A stretch of DNA of 64,000 nt from Chrysoperla carnea (GCF_905475395.1 NC_058342.1:529001-593000), one strand, 5' to 3'. Positions 1 to 10,915 are shown, numbered from the stretch's first letter. Notes: generated from the letters alone by a model not told the origin. Numbers and translations: made by a program.

Positions 1-93
1 AAGCCAGACGCTGCTCACCCGCCGATACAAGGTAGACAGGAGTGCTTCATCAACTGAAGGTCTCAGCAGGCCTGCGCTACCCCCTCTAGCTTG

Positions 94-1252
94 TAGTCAT
101 AGGGCTTAACAAAAAAAACTGCATTTTATGCAGAAAGCAAGCCACTTCACCCAGTGATACTAGGGACCAATATGAATGATTTCATCCGAGGAAACACAAA
201 TTTCATCCACTGGAATTCAAGATGGCGGACCTTTTCCAAAATGGCGTCTGCCTACTTTAAAAAATTTATAGAATCAAAACGGTTGCACCGATTTAAGTGG
301 TTGAGGTGTCAATCGATTCCTATTAACATCTCTAATCAAACGAAAAACATACCATTTAAAAAAATAAAGATGGCGTCCGAATATTAAGTAAAATGTGTAA
401 TTTTTCCATAAATTTTTTCATTCTAGTGAAAATAACAACTAAATATCCTATGATATGGTCACATATTTTTTTATTTAAATAAAACCTGATTATATTAGCT
501 ACAAAATAAAAAAAATTGCTTGACAATCCGTCAAGTAGTTTTTGAACTATAAGCATTACAAAAGAAGCGTCTGGTTTTGAAAGCCTTCATTACACGTAAT
601 GTGATGCAATGTAATACTCCAGTAGACATGTACTTTCTACCTGGAAAGTACTCCGAAGTTAATGAAATTTTTACAGGCTATTTGGGGGTACTCTAGGATG
701 TCTATAATAAGTTTTCGACCTTGAGAATCCTGTGCTTACTTGAAGGGGAGGGGCAAAAACACCAAAATTTTCGGACTTTTAACAGTTTTTCGCTTATATC
801 TCGTTACTTAAGCCAATTTTGTGATCTATAGTCGCTTATAAAGTTGTAGAACATTAAATTTGCTAAAATTTGGTATCTAAAAGGATTTTCTAGACTCATT
901 AGTGCCCGAGATACAGCCGATCAAAGGTATACAAAGTTACTCGAAATGTAAAAAAGTAGCCGAAACATGAAGGTTTTGTCCCTATAACTATTTATTACCA
1001 TCATATAATGTTAATATTAATAATCACACATCAATATCAACAGTTAAATTCAACTAAGGCCACAGTCCTACCCCCTACCCCTTCCCTAACTATCCCCCTT
1101 TCCCAAACGTGAAGGTCTCTCATTTTAATGTAAAAAGTGCATTTTTAGAAACCTTCACCCACATCAAATACTCTTACGTTGTACACACAATGTTATGTCA
1201 AGGGGTGGGAGGAGGTTCCGCCGACCAAGATTATTGTTTTGATATGCAGTTT
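94..1252 (+). repeat. Left terminal inverted repeat of the 94-3448 element
   Basis: Reverse complement of 2280-3448. The match includes paired short ORFs of 66 and about 50 codons appearing in mirror image. Identity appears very high by eye, with few substitutions and one indel near the tip (about 108-118). Such long matching arms imply a recent origin or homogenisation between arms, and could form a large hairpin transcript. Confidence 0.9.
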
Positions 1253-2279
1253 CCATATTTTCGTTATTATTTTTTCAAGATAATAATTTTTTCATCAGTA
1301 ATTATTATTTTCATTCAAAATAATTTTGTTTTATGATTTCGGAATGTTTTTATTTAAAACATTATACATTAAAAAACTCGGAAAAGTTTAAAAATTTGTG
1401 GGAAAATGTAAACTACATTATTCAAGTGATTGTGTATGATATTTAGTAATAAAGCCCTTATTTAATGTAAATAAGTAAAGTTGTTAATACAATCTCTTTC
1501 TTTGTTAATCAAGTTTACCGCAATTGAATAATTGATTGATTGAAAATGAAAAAAACATCCATTATTGGGGTAGCATTTTTTATTTTATCGAATTTCACAA
1601 ACATTTTCATTGATGTTTTTTGGAAAAACATGAAATGTCAGCTTGTCAGACTACCGTCAACTAGAGATGCTGCCAAGTACCACTCATACAAGACCTACTT
1701 TCAAGTTTAGGCGTGGGTGGGAAGTCAAGAAAGCCATCAACATTACCCTTTTCAATGGGGACGGAAGTTTACCAAACAAGGTAGGTATTTTTTTAATTAT
1801 TAACAACATGCAGGTCTCCAGGTCTGGTACCCATCACCACAACGACGGACACTGCTCCATAACATCTGCTTCATATAATAAGCTGCAAGTGTACGAGTGG
1901 TTGTCCTACTGCAAGCTGCAGCTGTTAAAAGGCTGGTCGGCCTGACACCAACGAAGCTGATACGAATAATGAGAGTGAGGACACCACAAATCTTCCCTTT
2001 TATCCTTCACCAAAATTACATGATAAAGACAAGCCCATCGACTTTGATGTGTTACCTCTATGAGACTTATTTAATCCCAATTATTCATAATTATCTCCTG
2101 AATTTGATTTTTGAAAATTTTTTCCACTAAATTTTCCAAGCCTTTCCAAATTTTTTAATGTATAGTTTTTAAAATAATTAAAGACATTCCAAAATCACAA
2201 ACCATTAATATTTTATTTATTTGTTCAAACCCTTATAAAAGAATAAACGCAAGCAAAAAAATTCGTAATGCCAGTGTGA

Positions 2280-3448
2280 AAACTGCATATCAAAACAATA
2301 ATCTTGGTCGGCGTAACCTCCTCCCACCCCTTGACATAACATTGTGTGTACAACGTAAGAGTATTTGATGTGGGTGAAGGTTTCTAAAAATGCACTTTTT
2401 ACATTAAAATGAGAGACCTTCACGTTTGGGAAAGGGGGATAGTTAGGGAAGGGGTAGGGGGTTGGACTGTGGCCTTAGTTGAATTTAACTGTTGATATTG
2501 ATGTGTGATTATTAATATTAACATTATATGATGGTAATAAATAGTTATAGGGACAAAACCTTCATGTTTCGGCTACTTTTTTACATTTCGAGTAACTTTG
2601 TCTACCTTTGATCGGCTGTATCTCGGACACTAATGAGTCTAGAAAATCCTTTTAGATACCAAATTTTAGCAAATTTAATGTTCTACAACTTTATAAGCGA
2701 CTATAGATCACAAAATTGGCTTAAGTAACGAGATATAAGCGAAAAACTGTTAAAAGTCCGAAAATTTTGGTGTTTTGCCCCTCCCCTTCAAGTAAGCACA
2801 GGATTCTCAAGGTCGAAAACTTATTATAGACATCCTAGAGTACCCCCAAATAGCCTGTAAAAATTTCATTAACTTCGGAGTACTTTCCAGGTAGAAAGTA
2901 CATGTCTACTGGAGTATTACATTGCATCACATTACGTGTAATGAAGGCTTTCAAAACCAGACGCTTCTTTTGTAATGCTTATAGTTCAAAAACTACTTGA
3001 CGGATTGTCAAGCAATTTTTTTTATTTTGTAGCTAATATAATCAGGTTTTATTTAAATAAAAAAATATGTGACCATATCATAGGATATTTAGTTGTTATT
3101 TTCACTAGAATGAAAAAATTTATGGAAAAATTACACATTTTTCTTAATATTCGGACGCCATCTTTATTTTTTTAAATGGTATGTTTTTGGTTTGATTAGA
3201 GATGTTAATAGGAATCGATTGACACCTCAACCACTTAAATCGGTGCAACCGTTTTGATTCTATAAATTTTTTAAAGTAGGCAGACGCCATTTTGGAAAAG
3301 GTCCGCCATCTTGAATTCCAGTGGATGAAATTTGTGTTTCCTCGGATGAAATCATTCATATTGGTCCCTAGTATCACTGGGTGAAGTGGCTTGCTTTCTG
3401 CATAAAATGCAGCTTCCGATGAAAATATCACCGTAAGCCCTAAGACTA
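2280..3448 (-). repeat. Right terminal inverted repeat of the 94-3448 element
   Basis: Mirror copy of 94-1252. This arm keeps the fuller tip (3412-3448), and so shows the original terminal sequence better than the left arm. Confidence 0.9.
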
Positions 3449-3830
3449 TTGCGATGTAAGCTCTAACACACTGCCCCCACGAGCCCGTCCTCAATTCACT
3501 TGCACACACACAGGCAGTGGAAACACCCTGTGTATGGGGCTTGGACGCAAGTGACTCATGGTACCCAATTAACCGCCTGGGTTCGGCGTTGTCCCTGAAA
3601 CATGCCTTGTTATGTCATTGGTGACTACTTGGCATGTCCAGGCCAGGCCAGCGTTCTTACAAACACCAGCCAGGCATACACATGACATTTTAACAAAGTT
3701 TAAAATCCAGGTGAAGCCGAGTCCCCCCACATAAGGACCAGGTGAAGCCTGACCCGCAACGACTCTATCCCGCCCCAGATAGATTAAAAGACAGCCCCTG
3801 GTGAAGAATAAAAAGGAAGAAACAGATAAG

Positions 3831-3858
3831 AGTCCGACAATGGAATCATTGTCGGACT
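3831..3858 (-). promoter_or_regulatory. Conserved 3' UTR hairpin 1 of R1
   Basis: AGTCCGACAATG (3831-3842) and CATTGTCGGACT (3847-3858) form a perfect 12-bp stem with a 4-nt loop. The same hairpin is present in copy C (about 38740-38765) and copy D (about 54550-54575) with changes mostly in the loop. It lies in the R1 3' UTR, where non-LTR reverse transcriptases usually recognise their RNA. That role is inferred. Confidence 0.6.
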
Positions 3859-3877
3859 AACGCCACAACAAAAAAGA

Positions 3878-3903
3878 ACTGGCAGCAGGAAACCTCTGCC
3901 AGT
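3878..3903 (-). promoter_or_regulatory. Conserved 3' UTR hairpin 2 of R1
   Basis: ACTGGCAG (3878-3885) pairs with CTGCCAGT (3896-3903). Copy B (about 13889-13918) and copy D (about 54507-54530) keep the stem while the loop varies. It lies about 20 bases from hairpin 1. Confidence 0.55.
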
Positions 3904-4009
3904 CTCAAAAATTCGCTAACCAGCTAGGATAAAATCAGCATGGGGTATGGTCGCCGGGTCCCCCCGACGCCACGCCCCGAAACAGCGCCATCACCTGTAA
4001 CTACTAAAA

Positions 4010-4040
4010 ATGTCGTGCCTTCTGACAAGAGACACGACAA
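4010..4040 (-). promoter_or_regulatory. Conserved 3' UTR hairpin 3 of R1
   Basis: TTGTCGTGCC and GGCACGACAA form a perfect 10-bp stem in copy C (38843-38852 with 38864-38873). Copy A has the same arms with a mismatch. Copies D (about 54372-54395) and E (about 62407-62435) keep recognisable versions. Together with hairpins 1 and 2 this gives three successive stem-loops within about 210 bases downstream of ORF2. Confidence 0.5.
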
Positions 4041-4120
4041 CACGAAGAACACAGCACAGGAACATCACCAATTTGGACTGCAACTCGTCCAGTCGGACAG
4101 GGACAGTCATACATGCACCA

Positions 4121-6676
4121 TCAGTTTCCAACAGCTACCTCTTCGCCTTGTTGTGCCCCAGCAAGCCATCGAGTGCGTTGGGCAAAAGCCCTATGCACAA
4201 ACTCCCTGAAACACTTGCGGCTGCTTGTGGTAGCCAGGACCCTATCAAAATGACAAGAACCCCCCTCCCAGTAAATGGACATGTCATCAAGGTTCCGGAA
4301 GCGGTCGCATGCTCCGCAATCGCACAAGAAGTGCACTGCATCCTCACATTCAGCACCGCAGTAGCAACCTGGATTGTCCGCCAAACCCCTCACAAAGAGG
4401 TGGCTGCAAAGTCGTCCGTGTCCCGTTAGGTGGAAACCCTCCTGGAGGGAAAACGTCCAATTGCGCCTCCGATTTATGTCCCTGACATCCGGAATAAACC
4501 GGAACGTCACACGGCACCTCCCCGTCTGACACCACCTCTCCCGCCACCGAACAACCGCCCTCTCGTTGATAAGAGTTTGGAGTTCGGCCATACTCAACTC
4601 CCCAACCTCTTCATTAGTGAGCAAATCAAGCTCTCCAAAGCGGTAACCCCTTCTAAGTTTGAAGAGGCCTGCCCCCCTCAATACTTCGAGGTCCCAGGGA
4701 AGTATCCCACCGAGTACCTGAAGGGCCTCGGTCGAGACCGTCCGACACACCCTGAGTGCCCCATAGAGAACAACCCGCTGTGCCGCCCCAAGCACAAGAC
4801 GGGCGCTCTCAAATTTGAGACAATCACACCAGGCAGCTGCACCATAAAGCGCAGCTGCCTCCACCCAACCTCTAATAAGGATTCGGGCAGACCTCGAATT
4901 TATACCCCACTCCCTGCGCATGACCCTAGATATTGTGGCCATGCACTTAACCACTTTGGGCCTGATTGCTCTCACGTGGGCTGCCAAACTCATCCCAAAA
5001 CTATGTGTAACTCCGAGGTAGACCACTTGTCCAACCCCGGCGATACGTTTGGTCTCCCCTCCCACAATTACCCGCATACTGTGACGTTCCGGGTATAACC
5101 TGCCCCGTAGGAGCATGCAGAAAGTCTTACTGTCCGAAACTTCTGCTCCAACCCGTCGTCCCCAGTTATAAACTGGCTCCATTATTTCTCCAACGGTAGT
5201 TTCCAGCTCATGCCTGGAACTACCTTCAACAAGGATCAAAAGATCGTCCGCATACGCCACGACTTTGACACCATTGTTCTGCAAAATGGTGAGAAGTTCA
5301 TCCATGACCAGGTTCCACAATATTGGGCCAGCAATTGAGCCCTGTGGACATCCCCTCGTTAGCTTCACCCAAATCTCATCATTCATATTAGTGGCGCAAG
5401 CGTAGCGGTCCTTAAAGTAGTCCCGCCACATTCGGAGATCTGCATCTCCAACGCCAACTTCCACCAATCGCCGCATTACCGCTTCCCAGTAGAGACAACT
5501 GAAAGCATTTCTGAAGTCGACAAAGACCCCCAGCATATGCTTTCGTCACCCGTCCTGTTCAATGTCACTCACCCGTTGTAAGGCATCTTCAGTGGATCTC
5601 TCAGCGCGAAACCCGAATTGGGAGTCGTTCCACCTATCCCCGATGGCATCCTCGAGTCTGCCAACCATCATTCTTTCGAGTACCTTTCCAATACCACTCA
5701 GCAGACTGATTGGTCTATAAGACCGGGGGTCACTGAGTGGCTTATCGGGACCTTTGGGTAGTGCTACTACCCTGGCCATTTTCCACACAAGCGGAAAGGT
5801 TCCCTCACTTAGGCATTCGTTGAAAAGCGCCTTGAAGAAGAGGGGGACCGACTCCCACAAGCACCTTATCATTTCGGCAGTGACAAGGTCCAGTCCGGGG
5901 GATTTACCTCTCCCCATCTTCAAAACCGACAATTCCAGCTCATCCACATCAAACACAGCTTCTACCCCAAGGCCGTCCAACCACGCTGGGGGCTACATCG
6001 TGAGCAGCATTATCAATTGAAAAATAAGATTATGATCACTGAATGCTACTTCGTCATGCAGCTCCCATAAGAACTGACATTCTTGCCAGTCGCCACTACA
6101 TAGAGTGACGTCAATATCATTTACACCCGCGGGGCCTTGAAACGTATACCCGTGATTGGGTTCGTTAAGCACCTGTTAGTTCCGCGTTATGATCCATTCC
6201 TCAAGTATCTCGCCTCGGATGGCTGACCTTCGCCTCCTTTGGTCGAGAACTTTGCTGAACCACAAGCCATATGTGGCCTTAGCGTCCATTCCCGGTATGA
6301 GCTGCCCTTGGCAACCCAGCACCATTGGGTCCAGGACATCCACATCCGTCTCAATACGGCCGCCGAACCAACAGTAGGCACTACAAATGTGGTATTGCCC
6401 CGTCCGACCGCTGACCCATGCGCAGGCACAGCATTCGGTGGAAAACCGCTCAACCAGCATACAGTCCTGGGCCCGGTCGCAGACGACTATAACAGCCTTT
6501 TGACGACCAACGCCCAAGACTCTCATCCATGCTGGCAAACCACGCACAGCTCCATGCAGCACATAGGACTCTTGGAGGATTGCAATGCTCACTTGGTTCT
6601 GGACAAGCCAGACTCCCAAGTCGCACATCACTCCGTAAGTCCGCTGACAATTTATCTGCGCTATCCTAAGAGCCAC
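4121..6676 (-). pseudogene. R1 copy A ORF2: APE endonuclease / reverse transcriptase, broken
   Basis: Non-LTR ORF2 in pieces. 6676-6176 is the N-terminal APE-type endonuclease, opening with the family signature LRIAQINCQ and ending at an in-frame stop. Downstream of the stop an SDHN motif of the endonuclease is still readable near 6040. Most of the endonuclease-RT linker is deleted. 5980-5546 is the RT fingers region, with SPGLDLV and the NYRPIS-like SYRPISLLSG. After a frame change, 5536-4121 carries the palm with a YADD catalytic box, the RGCPQGS motif and a C-terminal cysteine/histidine finger (CYCGAECEDAVHFLCDC). The first codon of the conserved ORF2 start is GTG, two bases after the ORF1 stop; copy B shows the same. 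The encoded enzyme would nick the 28S target and copy the element RNA there, but this copy cannot make it whole. Confidence 0.88.
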
Positions 6677-6677
6677 C

Positions 6678-8030
6678 TTACGGTATTAGGCGGCCCCGTA
6701 GGATCTCCTTCCTTTTCCTGTATTCAGGGCAGTCAGGACTAGCTGCCCTATGGTTACCGGGGCGCGAACGCCCAGTACAGATGTGACACCGCGGAGGAGA
6801 TTTGCAATTTTCCTCCTTGTGTCCACCGTTTCCACATTTCCAGCATCTCCTGATGCTTTCTTTACACTCCCTCATTATGTGCCCAAAACCTAGGCACATG
6901 TAGCACCGAGCTACCCTATCAAAGGCCGTCACTCTGTGTGCCAGGAAGCCGACGAAAATCCTGCGCTCCTTCAGGATGGTCTTCCGCCATTCCGCTGGTA
7001 GCTCACACAGGACATTTTGGGTATCACCCTTACCCATCCTGTTGACCACCTTGTATTGCTTTTTGACCTCCTCCAGAGTCAGGTTCCTCAAACTAGTTTT
7101 GGCCACCGCGGTGACCAGCTTATCATCAGTGCAGGACTTTGGTACATCATGCACCAAGATCTTAGGCAGAAGACCCTTCGGGTCTTCCACCTGAAGACCG
7201 CCCGCACGCCACACTGTTTAAGCATTTCTGCTTCTTCAGCCGTTTTGGTCTCGATAACGAGACCATCCCGTAGCCTCCGAACAGCCCTAATTCGGACATC
7301 TTGGGGGGGGGTGTGTGACGCACTCCATCATTTTCCCCTTCACCTGATCGCCGGTAAGGGGTTCCGCAGCAGATCGTACGACCACTGCAAAGGACCTTGC
7401 AGGTCCTTTATTCTTCTTCTTCTCTGACTTCTCTGACTCTGCAGGCTGGACAGCTCTGACGCCACTAGGGCCTAGTGTGGCATTCGTCACCAGCGAGTTC
7501 GTGCGGGCTACCTGTGGCGGTGCTTTAGCCTCCTGTGGTACCACACGGGCCGCTTGGGACACGTGCTTCGTCATGATCCCAGATACCATCACACGAATCT
7601 CCTCCTTAAAACTGGCCAATTCGCCAGAAATGGTTGGAGGAGATGGTGCAGGGACAGATTGTCCCTTCTCAAGCACAGCGACTCTTTTCGTTAAAGCAGC
7701 CACCAGGTCCCTGTATTTGGCATAGACCATGCCCAGCTCAGATATGTGGGCCTGCCTATGTCTGGACCCAGCAAAGCCCATCATGGCATGTTGCGCGGCT
7801 TCTTTCAAAGCCGCTGCCCGTTCGTTGAAGCCCGCAGCTTCTGAGTCGGAAAATTCGAACCCAGTGGTACTCGGTCTTGAGTCGCCGGGTTCCATTTTCC
7901 TCCTCTTTTCTCCCACGGTGTGCCAATTGCCTTCAGCTTGGCCCTTCGGCGCACCGCCCGTCTTCATTTTGTCGCCCTTTCCGGCTGACGACTGGCCTCC
8001 AGCTAAAACGATTTGATTCACATCATCCAT
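6678..8030 (-). pseudogene. R1 copy A ORF1: gag-like nucleic-acid-binding protein, frameshifted
   Basis: I place the start at 8030 (MDDVNQIVLAGGQSSAGKG), because copy B and copy F open with the same Met-Asp and share the QSSAG block; the longer in-frame extension upstream lies in conserved 5' UTR. The N-terminal half is charged and low in complexity. The C-terminal half has zinc knuckles (CYMCLGFGHIMREC, CWKCGNGGHKEENC, and a third Cys/His group), as in R1-clade ORF1 proteins that package element RNA. The frame changes near 7290, within a run of eight or more G/C bases, separating the halves. The stop at 6678-6680 lies two bases before ORF2. Confidence 0.85.
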
Positions 8031-8624
8031 ATACTCAATTTTACGACTAATCGTGTGTGAAGGAGCGAGCCGAGTATAGTTGGGAACGGGTACACCCAAG
8101 TAGCAACAGATCCCGTAGGTATCGGTTACTACCACCCCTGTACTCAGGGGCCCAACACTCACCTGGGGTTACCAAGAACGACACCGGAATTCACGGACGT
8201 GCCGTTACCCTCTCGGAGCAACACAGGTTCCGACCCCTGTGTTCAACGCACACTTCCCGGCCAGTGTCCGAAGCTAGCCATTAGACCTCACAGCCACACA
8301 CGTATCGGCAGCGCTAAGCGCACATCAGACCTTTGCTGATCCCAGATCAGCGTCGGCCACTCCCAACGTGAGTGAAAGATCGGCCAGCCACATATAGGAA
8401 AAACATCAAAACAATAGGAAAAATGACAGCCACTAACGCCACTGAACAACACAGGGATGCTAGTTTTATGGGTTTTCCTTCCCACGCGCAAACTTTGGTC
8501 TGGGGGAGCAAGCTCCAACCGATCAGTGGTTAGTGCAAACCGATCGGCATCCCCTATCCGCCACCCGGGGACCCAGCTGATACCACTGTGCTCTGGTCCC
8601 ACCGACACTGCGGCCGGTGGCAGG
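8031..8624 (-). promoter_or_regulatory. R1 copy A 5' UTR
   Basis: About 590 bases of non-coding sequence conserved with copies B (17369-17959) and F (12510-13104). It ends precisely at the 14-bp 28S target copy. The outer part (about 8460-8590) resembles the 5' UTR of the plus-strand gag element at 9664-9883. Confidence 0.7.
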
Positions 8625-8638
8625 AGTAGATAGGCACA
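8625..8638 (-). other. 14-bp 28S R1 target copy between R1 elements
   Basis: AGTAGATAGGCACA is the reverse complement of the R1 target TGTCCCTATCTACT with one change. It joins the 5' end of copy A to the 3' terminus of the R1-like sequence G at 8639. No other 28S sequence is present. Confidence 0.75.
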
Positions 8639-9160
8639 AGTCGAAAGGGGGATTCGAGTGGGACACCTGCCTTGAAGGCTTAATTCCCATTGCTATCCCA
8701 GCTGAACTGGGCAGCTCACCACCCAATTAGGGAGGCATGATTGGGATACGCCCAATCAATGCGCGTTTCGGGCAACCGAGATATCAGCCCAGAACTACCA
8801 ACGCTCCATCATTGTAGGCTCCGGAGCACCTTGGTGTGGATCGGGGGCTATCTAAACCCCTACTGACTAAGACAGGTCAGTACCCGAGCTGAGTTCCGCA
8901 GCTCTCCTGGCGCTAGTAGGCCACCACTGCCCCCACGAGTCCACCTCAATTCGCTTACGTCACACACAAGCGACGGAAACTCCCTGTGTGTTGGGCTCGG
9001 GTGTAAGCGACCCGTGGTACCCACATTGCCGGCTGGGTGGGGCGAGGTCCCTTTGGTATGTCAGGATATGCCGGTATGCTACCCAATCATACCCAGTCCA
9101 GATTAGCGCTTACCTACAACACGCTAAAGGCGCACACGTGACCAACTTATTTATGTCCGC
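8639..9160 (-). mobile_element. R1-like 3' UTR remnant G
   Basis: This GC-rich block parallels the R1 3' UTR of copies A-C in order and wording: an inverted CCCAATC/GATTGGG region, the tract near 8925-9010 matching the conserved CTGCCCCCACGAG block, and a CCTGTGTGT...GACCCGTGG tract. It is clearly diverged, so it represents a second R1 subfamily. Its 3' terminus abuts the 14-bp target copy of R1 A, giving a head-to-tail arrangement. Coding sequence is absent, so the insertion is 5'-truncated or deleted. Confidence 0.65.
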
Positions 9161-9663
9161 AACCAGATCCTCTATCGAGCACCTTTTAGACGTCCTGAAT
9201 ACCATTTCCCAATCTTATCCCCCCATATATTTCTCTAATATTTAACGATTATATAAACTCTATAAATAAATAACAAAACTAAAACTTAACGGTAACGAGG
9301 TAAATAAATATTTAAATAGAATAAATAACGAAAGATTAACAAAATCGACTAAATAACTAAATAACAAAATAAATATCATCACTATATATTAACATCAAAC
9401 CATATTTCCGATTCTACACCCCCCCTCCTCTGCGAGGGGGGGGGGTGTAGTACGGCCTCAAGCCCGACGCCGGGACCAACCTCAGGGCACGCCACCTCCT
9501 GCGGGTGATCCCCTCATCAGGAGGATATAATCTAAAATCAAATAAACAAAATAATTAAAGAAGATAAAATAAAGTAAAATAGAATAAATGAAATAAAATA
9601 AAATAAAATAAAATAAAATAATAAATAAATAAATAATAAATAAACAAATAAATAAATAAATAA
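9161..9663. repeat. AT-rich and simple-repeat interval
   Basis: No gene seen. It holds AT-rich DNA, an inverted C/G tract (about 9418-9450), and a long TAAAA/TAAA-type microsatellite (about 9537-9663). The latter resembles a degraded poly(A)-type retroelement tail. Confidence 0.6.
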
Positions 9664-10724
9664 TAGTACCCAGCACTGGGGGGTGCTGCACTTTGCTGTA
9701 GTACTCAACAGAGGAGAAGCCAACTCCTACTGGGCGGGTCCCCGGGTGGCGGATAGGGGAATGCTCATCGTTTGCTCATCGTTTGCACTACTCCACCGAT
9801 AGGTAAGGAGTTTGCTCCTCCCGGACCAAATTATTTTGTGCGTGGGGAAGGAAAACCCCTCCAAACGAAAAATGTAATTTTTAATGCAAGACAACGAGAA
9901 AATTATTAAATCTACGGTGCAGGGGGTCGGATCCCCAGTACCGGTCGGAACACTTTGCCTGTCCCGTCCGAAACCAGGCGAGAAGTGTTCGAGAAGTGCC
10001 CCGAGCGGCGTCTCGGTTAGTTCTGAAACGTCGGGGGGACCAAACCCCCCTAGAAAAAAAGGTGAAAGGGTGGTAAACCAATGCCATTGGCTGCCCCCGA
10101 AGGAATAACGAAGAACTCCAAGAGGTTCTTCGTTGTGAAGAAGATGGAAGGGTCCTTCGAGAAATCGAGTCCCTTCTGTTTAGCAAGGGTGGTCTATGAG
10201 TCGGCTGGACGTGTTAAAAGCATCCAGAAGATTCGTGGCGACCTCCTTATAGAGGTTCATTCTGCCAAACAGGCAGAAAAATTATTAACGATGTCAAGGT
10301 TGGGAGACGATGAGGTGAACATCACACCTCATCCCACCTTGAACTACAGCAAAGGGGTTGTGCACTGCAGTGATCTCCTCAACTGTACAATTGAGGAGAT
10401 CAAAAAGGAGTTGGGTCCGCAAGGTATCATTGCGGCCCAACGAATTAAGTGGAGAAGGGGAGGAGCACTGGTGGAATCACCAAAGTTAATCTTAACTTGC
10501 ATCGAAATGTAATAAAAAAGAAATTTGTGTGTGTGGTAAGCTGCCACACAAAGGCAGTTCATGCGTCCAACCTTTCAAGTGTGTGCACTGCAAAGGTGCA
10601 CACACGGCTCGTAACAAAAATTGTCCGACCTACAAGCAGGAGGTCGCTATTCAGAAGGTCAAGGTTCAAGATGGGCTTGCATATCCAGAGGCACGTCGCC
10701 GGGTGGTTGGTTCGGGTGGAAGCT
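9664..10724 (+). mobile_element. Non-LTR retrotransposon fragment with a Jockey/I-type gag
   Basis: A plus-strand fragment with a 5' UTR (about 9664-9883) followed by a gag-like ORF (9884-10726); no endonuclease or RT is left. The 5' UTR segment about 9743-9865 matches the R1 copy A 5' UTR over more than 100 bases, including CGGGTGGCGGATAGGGG and the GGAAGGAAAACCC end. The encoded protein nevertheless looks like a Jockey/I-type ORF1, not like the R1 ORF1 here. The fragment stops at the start of the 301-bp tandem repeat. Confidence 0.6.
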
Positions 10725-10726
10725 GA
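9884..10726 (+). pseudogene. Jockey/I-type gag ORF1, frameshifted
   Basis: An N-terminal stretch from the ATG at 9884 runs to 10108, but the conserved gag continues in another frame from about 10081 (KRFFVVKKMEGSF, a block opening the RNA-binding part of insect Jockey/I-type gags) to 10512. A further frame change near 10510-10529 leads to cysteine-rich knuckles (CGKLPHKGSSC, then CVHCKGAHTARNKNC) ending at 10726. I infer two frameshifts. The intact family protein binds element RNA in ribonucleoprotein particles. The knuckles are shorter than usual, which suggests a deletion between the two halves. Confidence 0.65.
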
Positions 10727-10844
10727 TGTAAATATTGTGTGCATGATTAAAATGTGAACAACAATAATAAGTAATAATAATAAATAAAGTAGATAAACAA
10801 ATTAAAAAATTCATTGAGTTGAAAAAATTGCATTCGTGTCTAGA

Positions 10845-10915
10845 ACTCGAATAGCCTAATTGGTAGGGCGCTTGACATGAATCCAAGAAGTCCGGGTTCG
10901 AGTCCTGGTTCGAGT
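10845..10915 (+). tRNA. tRNA-like gene, unit 1 (anticodon position UGA, atypical)
   Basis: The 71 bases fold as a complete cloverleaf. The 7-bp acceptor stem is ACTCGAA/TTCGAGT; the D arm is GCCT/GGGC with G18G19; the anticodon stem is CTTGA/CCAAG with one A-C mismatch; there is a 4-nt variable loop; and the T arm is CCGGG/CCTGG with loop TTCGAGT. Invariant T8, A14, A21, T54, T55, C56, A58 and C61 are present. The B box GGTTCGAGTCC matches consensus and the A box (TAGCCTAATTGG) nearly so. A TTTTT terminator follows at 10921-10925. U33 is replaced by A, and a UGA anticodon would mean Ser, yet the long variable arm of tRNA-Ser is missing. I therefore favour a tRNA-derived (SINE-like or pseudo-tRNA) gene over a working tRNA. 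Confidence 0.6.

Larger units (their letters stand above)
94..3448. mobile_element. Non-autonomous DNA element with ~1.16 kb terminal inverted repeats
   Basis: The sequence from 94 to 1252 recurs as a nearly identical reverse complement at 2280-3448, leaving a unique centre of about 1.0 kb (1253-2279). The ends read TAGTC(A/T)TAGGGCTTA inwards. TTG is present on both sides (91-93 and 3449-3451), while the uninterrupted R1 3' UTRs of copies B (near 13480-13500) and C (near 38410-38430) carry a single TTG there. That defines the insertion and a 3-bp target duplication. The left arm lacks a short stretch near its tip that the right arm keeps. No transposase is recognisable; the centre holds only short ORFs, one at 1643-1945 with no recognised domain. 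The superfamily is unassigned: a 3-bp duplication fits several cut-and-paste groups, but the termini match none I recognise. Confidence 0.85.
1..8624 (-). mobile_element. R1: R1-clade non-LTR retrotransposon, copy A (interrupted, pseudogenised)
   Basis: A minus-strand R1 element read from its 5' end at 8624 towards the left edge of the window, where its 3' UTR runs off. It contains a 5' UTR (8031-8624), a gag-like ORF1 (6678-8030), an ORF2 endonuclease/reverse transcriptase (4121-6676) and a 3' UTR (1-93 plus 3452-4120) interrupted by a long-TIR element. R1 identity rests on sister copies C, D and E in this window, which have the same ORF2 and 3' UTR and sit exactly in the 28S R1 target. Copy A itself is preceded by a 14-bp copy of that target (8625-8638), not by 28S DNA, so it lies in an R1 concatemer. 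Frameshifts, an in-frame stop and an internal deletion make it non-autonomous. Confidence 0.88.

Noticed and set aside
1643..1945. A 100-codon open frame in the middle of the long-TIR element as a transposase
   Set aside because: No catalytic motif or recognisable domain; too short for a transposase.
3940..5098. Long plus-strand open frames opposite R1 ORF2
   Set aside because: They are antisense shadows of the GC-rich RT coding sequence.
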